Shown: positions 1 to 6,126 of the stretch, piece by piece | Layout: every line of letters begins with the position of its first letter | Position numbering within the stretch: the stretch's first letter is position 1 | Assembly: GCA_030595925.1 (NCBI GenBank) | Contig: JAUVLC010000038.1 | Coordinates: forward strand, 1 to 21,018 | Direction: 5' to 3' | Length of the DNA: 21,018 nt | DNA from: Clostridia bacterium | GTDB lineage: Bacteria; CBDUZB01; JAGLHV01 | The notes under the pieces: model-generated | Told to the model about the DNA's origin: nothing | Databases searched by the model: none | Seen by the model: the letters and a program-made list of their open reading frames with translations, nothing else | Translations under genes and position numbers: made by a program

Positions 1-532
1 AATAAATAGTTTGACTATATTGCTCTTTTAATAGTAAAATCTTTTTATCGTTACTTTGCTCTGATTTTATGCTGGTAGAAGTTACCGGAATAGGTGGTAG
101 AAGTTTTCCGGAATGGGTGGTAGAAGTTACCGGAATATGCATTTCATACATAAATTCAATCAGTGCTAAAGAAAGGCGACTATTAAATTCTAAATTATTA
201 TAACAGAGATCAACACCTATTTCACCTCCATAATTTTCGGTAGGCATTGTCCAATCTATCAAATCAGCAGGAATAGAATGATTTGTGATGATTTCTTTAA
301 TACTTGATTCATGTTGATCCCAATCATCGCATGAAAGTCTAATATCGATATTTTTATGTATAAGATAATGAAATCCATTTATTAGTTTTCTGGATTCTAA
401 TTCTCGTATAGTCGGAGTAAGAATTTGCTTGAGTTTTTGGTGTATATCATGTTTTTCCCGCGATGTTGGAATATGAGTTCCCTTGAAGTTATATAAAGAC
501 TTTAAGCCTAAAATTTTAATATCTACACTCAT
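1..532 (-). CDS. Possible stand-alone LanB C-terminal / thiopeptide-type domain protein, partial (runs off left edge)
   Basis: The frame is open from an ATG at 532 to the window edge (177 codons, no stop), so the C-terminus is missing. I do not recognise a named gene. Residues about 33-135 have the layout of the lantibiotic dehydratase C-terminal (SpaB_C, thiopeptide-type) domain: a helix, then FHYLIHKNIDIRLS where that family has an aromatic-rich strand ending in HLRLR, then MPTENYGGE where it has YEPEIERYGG, then a helix around FNSRLSLALIEF matching the 'F..DSRLAL' segment. In known systems such domains eliminate glutamate from glutamylated Ser/Thr or, standing alone, form pyridine rings in thiopeptides. 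Here only the pattern is seen; the function is inferred. The gene lies 47 bases behind a 60-residue peptide gene and probably shares its promoter. SD is weak (AAGGAA, 11 bases away). From about residue 132 the frame enters tandem repeats, so the tail may not be native. Confidence 0.5.
   Translation of the reverse strand, partial: MSVDIKILGLKSLYNFKGTHIPTSREKHDIHQKLKQILTPTIRELESRKLINGFHYLIHKNIDIRLSCDDWDQHESSIKEIITNHSIPADLIDWTMPTENYGGEIGVDLCYNNLEFNSRLSLALIEFMYEMHIPVTSTTHSGKLLPPIPVTSTSIKSEQSNDKKILLLKEQYSQTIY
73..139. repeat. Three tandem 22-23 bp repeats resembling IS21-type multiple terminal repeats
   Basis: Three copies begin at 73, 95 and 118. Each reads TGGTAGAAGTTACCGGAATA or a close variant (the middle copy has one extra base and TTTCCGG). 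Copies separated by GG or TGG and sharing a 'TGGYA...CCGGAAT' form are typical of transposon ends related to the IS21 family, in which each end carries several transposase-binding repeats and starts with TG. No transposase is visible in the window, so this would be a remnant or the edge of an element. The repeats are read in frame as part of the partial gene on the minus strand. Confidence 0.55.
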
Positions 533-579
533 ACTAAATTTAATTCCTTATAATATGACTTTACATATCTAATTCCTAT

Positions 580-762
580 CTAAAGATTAGGGAAATTAAC
601 AGTAAACGCTGACGGTGGAAGAGATTCCATTATTTTGGAAAAAAAATTACAAATTAGTTTTAGTTCTTTCTTAGATTCTTCTTCGGTCATACCATCAATT
701 TTACTTAAAATGTTTTTTAAATACTCGGCGGCAACTGGTGGAGTAAATTCTCCCATTTTCAT
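580..762 (-). CDS. 60-residue hypothetical peptide
   Basis: This encodes a 60-residue, Lys/Glu-rich, probably helical peptide ending in a Pro/Phe-rich tail (SLPPSAFTVNFPNL). It has one cysteine, no signal peptide and no membrane segment, and I recognise no family. It is very likely a real gene: a strong Shine-Dalgarno (TAAAGGAGGG, 771-780) sits 8 bases before the ATG, and a consensus promoter lies about 130 bases upstream. The next gene downstream (start 532) resembles a thiopeptide-type/LanB C-terminal domain protein, so this peptide could be its substrate or partner. That is inference only: the tail has few Ser/Thr/Cys residues, which does not favour a classical lanthipeptide or thiopeptide core. 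Confidence 0.75.
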   Translation of the reverse strand: MKMGEFTPPVAAEYLKNILSKIDGMTEEESKKELKLICNFFSKIMESLPPSAFTVNFPNL

Positions 763-770
763 TTCAAAAA

Positions 771-780
771 CCCTCCTTTA
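771..780 (-). promoter_or_regulatory. Strong ribosome binding site of the 60-residue peptide gene
   Basis: TAAAGGAGGG on the minus strand, 8 bases from the ATG at 762. It is the best SD match in the left kilobase and is the main reason to accept so short a gene. Confidence 0.8.
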
Positions 781-897
781 TAAATAAAAGTTTTACATCT
801 CATTTCTAAAATAATTTTATTTCCTCTTCCACGCAGAATAAAAAAAACTTTATCTAATATAGCTTTGATTCTTTTAATTCTACTTAATTTTACTTAG

Positions 898-926
898 ATT
901 ATACTGTAACCAGATAGACTTGTCAA
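898..926 (-). promoter_or_regulatory. Consensus sigma-70/sigma-A promoter of the peptide/thiopeptide-type gene pair
   Basis: On the minus strand TTGACA (926-921) and TATAAT (903-898) are both perfect and separated by 17 bases. Initiation would fall near 891, leaving an AU-rich leader of about 128 bases before the 60-residue gene. I see no stable hairpin or known riboswitch in that leader. Confidence 0.85.
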
Positions 927-1046
927 CCCTCTTTCTGTGAAAACCCACTGAAAAATTTAGAAGAATTAAAAAATTAATCAGATAAGACTTAAAACAATTT
1001 CTGGCAAGTAAACATCAATAGACCTGATAAATAGATACGAAAACAT

Positions 1047-1595
1047 TCATTTATTATACTTAAACCCGGATTTCAACGCTTCCCGGTTGATTTCAATCAA
1101 ATTCTTTTTCTCTTCTTTATTTTTAAGAAGCAAAATACTTTCTAAACCTTTAATCGCACTTTCTAATGAAACTATTTTTTTTTGCTTGATATAAACCCCT
1201 AAGGCTATCATATTAGCTACTTTATCATTCCCCAATTTTTGCGCAATCTGAGTAACAGGAACCCTTATCACTTCTATCCCTTCTTTAACAATTTCTTCTT
1301 CAACAAGAGAAGAATTTATAATTAATAATCCCTTTTCTTTTAATTGTCCGGAAAATTTAATTAAAGAAGGTTTATTAAAAACAATCAAAGAAGAAGGATT
1401 TTTTACCATTGGGGAACCTATTTCTTCCCGGGCAATAACTATACGACAATTAGCCGTTCCTCCCCGCATTTCTGCTCCGTAGGAAGGGAAAAAAGTCACA
1501 TTTAATCCTTCCTCCATTGCCAAATGAGCCAATAATGTTCCGCAAAACATTATCCCCTGTCCTCCATAACCGGAAATAATTAATTCCTCAAACAT
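1047..1595 (-). CDS. 2-oxoacid:ferredoxin oxidoreductase, gamma subunit
   Basis: At 182 residues it matches the usual length of the gamma subunit (KorC/VorC/PorC type) of four-subunit 2-oxoacid:ferredoxin oxidoreductases, which decarboxylate a 2-oxoacid to an acyl-CoA and reduce ferredoxin in the cytoplasm. The N-terminus has the family motif ISGYGGQGI (7-15), followed by SYGAEMRGGT at about 38-47, both hallmarks of the POR gamma domain. It is last in a delta-alpha-beta-gamma operon, 23 bases after the beta gene. No convincing terminator follows the stop. The substrate cannot be decided from this subunit; see the alpha subunit. Confidence 0.93.
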   Translation of the reverse strand: MFEELIISGYGGQGIMFCGTLLAHLAMEEGLNVTFFPSYGAEMRGGTANCRIVIAREEIGSPMVKNPSSLIVFNKPSLIKFSGQLKEKGLLIINSSLVEEEIVKEGIEVIRVPVTQIAQKLGNDKVANMIALGVYIKQKKIVSLESAIKGLESILLLKNKEEKKNLIEINREALKSGFKYNK

Positions 1596-1618
1596 AAATA
1601 TTTCACCCTACTTGAATT

Positions 1619-2365
1619 TTAAGTCGATTTACTTTTATCTTTTATTACGCCCAAAGGATAAACGGGTATTAGCTTTTCCTCTATCCACTGGAGAGCTTCT
1701 ACTGAAGTTACCGCCCACCCAACAGGACACATAGATAAAACTTCTACTAAAGAAAATCCTTTGTTGGCAATTTGATTTTTAAATGCTTTTTTTATTGCCT
1801 TTTTTGCTTTGAGTACATTTTCAGGGTTATTTACTGCTACCCGTTCAATATAGTGAACACCGTCCAACTGTCCCAGAGCTTCTGATATCTTCATGGGATA
1901 ACCACTTAATTCTGCTTTACGGCCCCAAGGCGTAGTCCATGTTTTCTGTCCCAACAAAGTAGTAGGAGCCATTTGTCCTCCGGTCATTCCATAAATAGCA
2001 TTATTAACAAAAATTACCGTGATATTCTCTCCCCGATTGGCAGCATGGAGTATCTCTGCCGCCCCAATAGAAGCTAAATCTCCGTCTCCCTGATAGGTAA
2101 AAACAATTCTATCCGGTAATACTCTTTTTATAGCGGTAGCTACTGCCGGCGGCCTTCCATGGGCAGCCTCTGTAACATCAAAATTCCAATAATTATAAGC
2201 AAAAACAGCACACCCTACAGGAGCAATCCCTATTGTCTTTTCCCTTATCTTAAACTCATCAATTACCTCTGCCACCAACCGCTGACTTATTCCGTGTCCA
2301 CACCCGGGACAATAAGAAAATTTAGTTTTTTTTAAACTCTCTGGATAAGAAAAAACTTTTTTCAT
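1619..2365 (-). CDS. 2-oxoacid:ferredoxin oxidoreductase, beta (TPP-binding) subunit
   Basis: This 248-residue protein is the thiamine-diphosphate subunit of the complex. CPGCGHG (19-25) is the cysteine motif typical of KorB/VorB-type beta chains and contributes to the proximal 4Fe-4S cluster. The TPP/Mg motif begins at GDGD (93-96) and closes with NN (121-122), followed by AIYGMTGGQ, which is characteristic of this group. Its ATG overlaps the alpha-subunit stop by four bases (ATGA), indicating translational coupling. The family includes 2-oxoglutarate, 2-oxoisovalerate and related oxidoreductases; the beta chain does not separate these by eye. Confidence 0.94.
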   Translation of the reverse strand: MKKVFSYPESLKKTKFSYCPGCGHGISQRLVAEVIDEFKIREKTIGIAPVGCAVFAYNYWNFDVTEAAHGRPPAVATAIKRVLPDRIVFTYQGDGDLASIGAAEILHAANRGENITVIFVNNAIYGMTGGQMAPTTLLGQKTWTTPWGRKAELSGYPMKISEALGQLDGVHYIERVAVNNPENVLKAKKAIKKAFKNQIANKGFSLVEVLSMCPVGWAVTSVEALQWIEEKLIPVYPLGVIKDKSKST

Positions 2366-3435
2366 TTTAAATTGGAAATCTCCCTCAATTTATCTAAAAT
2401 TTCATCTACTTCCAAAACACTCCCTCCCGGCCGTCCACAAAAATGAACCCTTCTTTTTCCCTCTATCGCTAACCTGACATCTTCTACCATCTGACCTAAA
2501 CTCATCTCTATCACTAAAAATGACTTTACCTTTTGAGCAATATCTTTAATAACTTGTATGGGAAAAGGCCATAGTGTAATCGGGCGAATCATTCCCACTT
2601 TTAATCCCTGCCGGCGAGCTCGCTGTATGACTGTCTTTCCTATCCGGGCAGCAATACCATAAGCAACAATTATTATCTCTGCATCTTCTATATTCCATAA
2701 ATCAACCCGTACTTCCTGTTCCTCCATCTTCTTATATTTTCTATTTAATTCCCAATTAAGTTTTTCTAACTCCCCCTCTTCCATCAATAAAGAACGAACC
2801 ATCCTTGGTTCTCTTCCTTTACAACCATTCAAAATCCAATCTTCTCCCCGAACCTTCCATTCAATATTTTTATCATTAGTATCCCAATTCTGCCGCATAG
2901 GCTCTATCATTTGACCAACAATACCATCAGATAAAAGCATTACCGGATTACGATATTTATCAGCTAATTGAAAACTTAAACAGGTCAGGTCAAACATTTC
3001 CTGTGCAGAATAAGGAGCTAAAACAATAGTTCTATAATCACCATGCCCCCCACCCCTGGTAGCCTGAAAATAATCCCCCTGGCTACCGGCAATATTACCC
3101 AACCCTGGGCCTCCCCGCTGAATATTAACAATTACTCCCGGTAATTGACAGGCAGCCATATAGGAAATCCCTTCCTGTTTTAAACTTATTCCCGGAGAAG
3201 AAGAAGAAGTCATCGTTCGCACACCGGTTAAAGATGCACCAAAAACCATATTAATTGCAGCAATTTCACTTTCTGCCTGAATAAAAACCCCTTTTACTTC
3301 AAACATCCTCTTGGCCATATAAGCAGTTAATTCATTTTGGGGAGTAATGGGATAACCAAAATAAGCCCGGCATCCCGATTGTATTGCTCCCTCTCCTATC
3401 GCTTCATTACCCCTGATTAAAATTTTCTTTTCCAC
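2362..3435 (-). CDS. vorB: 2-oxoacid:ferredoxin oxidoreductase, alpha subunit (VorB/KorA-like)
   Basis: The protein is about 357 residues and carries the alpha-subunit pyrimidine-binding domain: GNEAIGEGAI at the N-terminus, then GYPITPQNE (27-35) and a TSSSSPGISLKQEG segment. The later run GGPGLGNIAGSQGDYFQ followed by GGGHGDYR resembles clostridial VorB (3-methyl-2-oxobutanoate:ferredoxin oxidoreductase) more than classic KorA. This makes branched-chain 2-oxoacids a plausible substrate, while the nearby isocitrate dehydrogenase would favour 2-oxoglutarate. Start: I chose GTG at 3435, with AGGA 6 bases upstream. A TTG at 3456 is also in frame but would overlap the ferredoxin gene by 13 bases and lacks a good SD. 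The stop overlaps the beta-subunit start. Confidence 0.9.
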   Translation of the reverse strand: MEKKILIRGNEAIGEGAIQSGCRAYFGYPITPQNELTAYMAKRMFEVKGVFIQAESEIAAINMVFGASLTGVRTMTSSSSPGISLKQEGISYMAACQLPGVIVNIQRGGPGLGNIAGSQGDYFQATRGGGHGDYRTIVLAPYSAQEMFDLTCLSFQLADKYRNPVMLLSDGIVGQMIEPMRQNWDTNDKNIEWKVRGEDWILNGCKGREPRMVRSLLMEEGELEKLNWELNRKYKKMEEQEVRVDLWNIEDAEIIIVAYGIAARIGKTVIQRARRQGLKVGMIRPITLWPFPIQVIKDIAQKVKSFLVIEMSLGQMVEDVRLAIEGKRRVHFCGRPGGSVLEVDEILDKLREISNLK

Positions 3436-3443
3436 TTTATTTC

Positions 3444-3656
3444 CTATTCTTTCCAAATTTCAATAGCTACTTCCGGACACATTTGATAACATTTCCCACA
3501 GGCAATACAATCCTTTTCTTTATCTTTTATTTTTATAGCCGGATAATACCCAGCGGAATTTAGCTGTTTATCCATAGTTATAATCTTTTTAGGGCAAACA
3601 ATAACACAAAATTCACAGCCCTTACATCTTTCCCGGTCAATACGAATTTTTACCAT
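3444..3656 (-). CDS. 2xFe4S ferredoxin-type delta subunit of the 2-oxoacid oxidoreductase
   Basis: This 70-residue ferredoxin has two complete CxxCxxCxxxCP motifs (C11, C14, C17, C21 and C50, C53, C56, C60), enough for two 4Fe-4S clusters. As first gene of the operon, directly in front of the alpha gene, it is the delta subunit that passes electrons from the TPP/FeS core to external ferredoxin. The promoter at 3696-3724 gives a leader of only about 30 bases. The SD is modest (AAAGAGAG). Small size and gene order delta-alpha-beta-gamma fit KorDABC/VorDABC-type complexes. Confidence 0.92.
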   Translation of the reverse strand: MVKIRIDRERCKGCEFCVIVCPKKIITMDKQLNSAGYYPAIKIKDKEKDCIACGKCYQMCPEVAIEIWKE

Positions 3657-3695
3657 AAAATATCTCTCTTTTATATTCGAGGATTTCTAATAATT

Positions 3696-3724
3696 ATTTT
3701 ATATTCTTTACCTAAAAAAGTCAA
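3696..3724 (-). promoter_or_regulatory. Promoter of the 2-oxoacid oxidoreductase operon
   Basis: Minus-strand TTGACT (3724-3719), 17 bases, then TAAAAT (3701-3696). Each hexamer matches the consensus at five of six positions. The predicted start of transcription near 3688 lies about 32 bases before the ferredoxin ATG. Confidence 0.75.
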
Positions 3725-3833
3725 CTTTTATTTAAAATAAGCAATGTAATGTTAGGATTTATTTTGATTTCAATTTTTTTTCGATTGGTTGATTAAGTAA
3801 TTAAAAAAGAATACGAATCACATTCCTGTTAAA

Positions 3834-3852
3834 TCCGGAAGTATCTTTCGGA
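3834..3852. terminator. Small hairpin between etfA and the oxidoreductase operon, possible weak terminator
   Basis: TCCGGAAG and CTTTCGGA form an 8-bp stem (one G-T pair) around a 3-base loop. It lies 42 bases past the etfA stop, where an end of transcription is expected. On the minus strand only TTT follows, so it is not a classical U-tract terminator. Confidence 0.35.
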
Positions 3853-3893
3853 GTCGATTTCTATAAAACCATTTAAAATAAATCAAAACTATT

Positions 3894-5123
3894 TCATCCT
3901 GAAATTTCTTTAAATTTCTTGGTTAAGGCAGGAACTACTTTGAAGAGATCTCCTTCAATACCATAGGTAGCTACTTTAAAAATAGGAGCATTGGAATCGC
4001 GATTTATGGCAACGATAATATCGGAAGATTGCATTCCTACTAAATGCTGAATTGCACCGGAAATACCACAGGCAATATAAATCTTAGGACAAACAGTGCG
4101 ACCTGTTTGACCTACCTGATGCGAATAAGGAATCCATCCGGCATCTACTGCCGCCCGGCTTGCACCCACTGCACCTCCAATGACCTGTGCTAATTCTTCA
4201 ACAAGTTTAAAATTTTTGGGATCACCTAATCCCCGTCCTCCGGAAACAATAATATCCGCATCAGCTATATTAACCTTCTGGGTTAAATCTTCTATCATAT
4301 CCAGCAATTTAGTACGGCAAGTAAATAAATTCTCATCATAAATTTTACGGATAATTTCTCCTTGCTTTCCTTCTTCCGGAGCTCTTTTCTTAAATACTTT
4401 ATGTCTTACCGTAGCCATTTGAGGACGGTGATATGGGGTCTTGATAGTCGCCATAATGTTTCCCCCGAAAGCCGGCCGGGTCTGTAATAAAATTTTTTCC
4501 TGTTCATCTATTTCCAGGCCTGTACAATCAGCAGTCAAACCCGTGTGTATACGTGCCGCTATGCGGGAAGCAAAAGAACGCCCTATGGTTGTAGCCCCCA
4601 TAAGAACAATCTGGGGTTTTTCTTTACGAATTAAATCAGCTAAAACATCAGTATAAGGGTCATCCTGAAATTCTTTTAATACTGCATGTTCAATTAAATA
4701 AACTATATCCGCCCCATGAATAATTAATTTTTTGGCTTCTTTTTCTACACCTTCACCTAATAATACAACCGCTACTTTTTCTTTAAGTTGTTCGGACAAA
4801 CGACAAGCCTCATTCAATAATTCATAAACAACTCCCTGAACCTTACCCTTTTTCTGTTCGGCAAAAACCCAGACATTTTTATATTCTTTTAAATCCACGC
4901 TTTGTTCTTTTGTTTCTTTTTTAATAACTATTGCCCCAAAAGGACATACCTCTTCACAAGCTCCGCACAAATTACACCCTGCATCAATGACAGCAATCTT
5001 TTTATATTTAGGATGATATTTTCCTGCTTCTTCACGCGAGACAACCTTAATCATCCCAAAAGGACAACTATTTACACATAAAGAACAACCCGTACATTTA
5101 TCTTCTAAAATTCGTATACTCAT
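3894..5123 (-). CDS. etfA: Electron transfer flavoprotein alpha subunit with N-terminal 2x[4Fe-4S] ferredoxin domain
   Basis: The 409 residues comprise an N-terminal dicluster ferredoxin domain (C10/C13/C16/C20 and C50/C53/C56/C60), the ETF alpha/beta nucleotide-binding fold (about 84-240) and the C-terminal FAD-binding domain, seen in GGRGLGDPKNF, GASRAAVDAGW, HQVGQTGRTVCP and the later AINRDSNAPIF. Standard EtfA is about 310-340 residues; the extra length is the ferredoxin domain. Such fused EtfA proteins are known from anaerobes, where they pair with acyl-CoA, caffeyl-CoA or lactate dehydrogenases in flavin-based electron bifurcation or confurcation. Its ATG overlaps the etfB stop by one base (TAATG), so the two are coupled. 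Bifurcation in this organism is an inference. Confidence 0.95.
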   Translation of the reverse strand: MSIRILEDKCTGCSLCVNSCPFGMIKVVSREEAGKYHPKYKKIAVIDAGCNLCGACEEVCPFGAIVIKKETKEQSVDLKEYKNVWVFAEQKKGKVQGVVYELLNEACRLSEQLKEKVAVVLLGEGVEKEAKKLIIHGADIVYLIEHAVLKEFQDDPYTDVLADLIRKEKPQIVLMGATTIGRSFASRIAARIHTGLTADCTGLEIDEQEKILLQTRPAFGGNIMATIKTPYHRPQMATVRHKVFKKRAPEEGKQGEIIRKIYDENLFTCRTKLLDMIEDLTQKVNIADADIIVSGGRGLGDPKNFKLVEELAQVIGGAVGASRAAVDAGWIPYSHQVGQTGRTVCPKIYIACGISGAIQHLVGMQSSDIIVAINRDSNAPIFKVATYGIEGDLFKVVPALTKKFKEISG

Positions 5124-5908
5124 TAAATAACCTTTGTTTCTTTTAATTTATTAACTAATTTTTCTACCTGCTCTCCTACATCACCTAAAATCATTTCTCC
5201 TTCTCCTTTAAAAGGAGGAGCAAAAATTTTACTTACTAAAGTAGGAGAACCCACCTGGCCAATTCTATTATTCTCGGCAGCAATATCAGCTGCATTCAAA
5301 ATAGTAATTTGTGCTTTCTTAGCTTTCATCATTCCTCTTAAAGAAGGAAGTCTGGGCTCATTAATCTCTTTAACCACGGTAATTAAACAAGGAATGGGTA
5401 ATTGAATTACAGCATATCCTTCTTCCATCATTCTTTCTACACAAATTTTATCGTCTTCTATTTTTTCAATTTTTTTAACATACGTCACACAGGGAATATT
5501 TAATTCTTCGGAAATACCCGGACCAACCTGAGCAGTATCTCCGTCAATAGCTTGTTTACCGCAAATAATCAAATCAAAATCGTCAATTTTCTTAATACTT
5601 CTGGCTAAGGTATAAGCTGTAGCTAATGTATCCGAACCGGCAAAAGCACGGTCAGAAACAAGCACTGCTTCATCACACCCAAGAGATATTGCCTCTTTTA
5701 AAGCAGTTTCTGCCTGGGGAGGACCCATAGTCAACACCGTCACTATACCCCCTACTTTTTCCTTAATCCGTAATCCCTCTTCAATTGCATACATATCAAA
5801 AGGATTAATAATTGATTCTACCCCTTCACGAACAAGGGTGTTGGTTTCCGGATTAATTTTTACTTCTGTAGTTGCAGGAACTTGCTTAATACATACTACA
5901 ATATTCAC
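5123..5908 (-). CDS. etfB: Electron transfer flavoprotein beta subunit
   Basis: At 261 residues it is a full-length ETF beta chain, which forms a heterodimer with EtfA and binds AMP or, in bifurcating types, FAD and NAD(H). Visible family features are the N-terminal VCIKQVPAT, INPFDMYAIEEG (about 35-46), CGKQAIDGDTAQVGPG (about 116-131) and the ETF-beta signature region EINEPRLPSLRGMMKAKK near 187-204. It starts with GTG at 5908, with AAAAGGAGA well placed about 7 bases upstream. It is followed without a gap by etfA. The 218 bases in front contain repeats, and I see no clear promoter there. Confidence 0.95.
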   Translation of the reverse strand: MNIVVCIKQVPATTEVKINPETNTLVREGVESIINPFDMYAIEEGLRIKEKVGGIVTVLTMGPPQAETALKEAISLGCDEAVLVSDRAFAGSDTLATAYTLARSIKKIDDFDLIICGKQAIDGDTAQVGPGISEELNIPCVTYVKKIEKIEDDKICVERMMEEGYAVIQLPIPCLITVVKEINEPRLPSLRGMMKAKKAQITILNAADIAAENNRIGQVGSPTLVSKIFAPPFKGEGEMILGDVGEQVEKLVNKLKETKVI

Positions 5909-5977
5909 TAATATCTCCTTTTATTCCATATTTCTTTTTCTTTGTTTCTCAACTGTCTTTTTCTAAAATCCCCTTAA

Positions 5978-5996
5978 CCCCCTTTTTCAAAGGGGG
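5978..5996. repeat. C-rich palindromic repeat, copy 1
   Basis: CCCCCTTT-TTC-AAAGGGGG makes a perfect 8-bp stem with a 3-base loop. Flanks AAATCCCCTTAA on the left and GAAAATT on the right are almost identical to those of the copy at 19829-19847, so the repeated unit is about 35 bases. It lies in the etfB leader. Confidence 0.8.
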
Positions 5997-6004
5997 GAAA
6001 ATTG

Positions 6005-6110
6005 TCTTTTTTCTTTTGCTATGAATTATTTGCCCTTTACCATTCGCAGTCTTTTATCTGTTGTCTATGGACTATGGACTATCGACTGTGGACTGTCTGT
6101 TGTCTTTTTT
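6005..6110. repeat. Dispersed intergenic repeat with 7-bp tandem core, copy A
   Basis: A stretch containing TTGTCTTTTTTCTTTTGC and CGCAGTCTTTTATCT leads into heptads TATGGAC, TATGGAC, TATCGAC, TGTGGAC, TGTCTGT (6066-6100). The same modules recur at 15489-15567 and 19976-20140, each time in a gap at the start of a transcription unit. It has no coding potential. Confidence 0.75.
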
Positions 6111-6126
6111 CTTTTAACTGTCTTTT

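Noticed and set aside
73-139. CRISPR array
   Set aside because: Three 22-23 bp units abut directly with no unique spacers, so this is a tandem repeat, not a repeat-spacer array.
2362-3456. TTG start for the oxidoreductase alpha subunit at 3456
   Set aside because: It overlaps the ferredoxin gene, lacks a well-placed SD and adds seven residues not typical of the family; the GTG at 3435 fits better.
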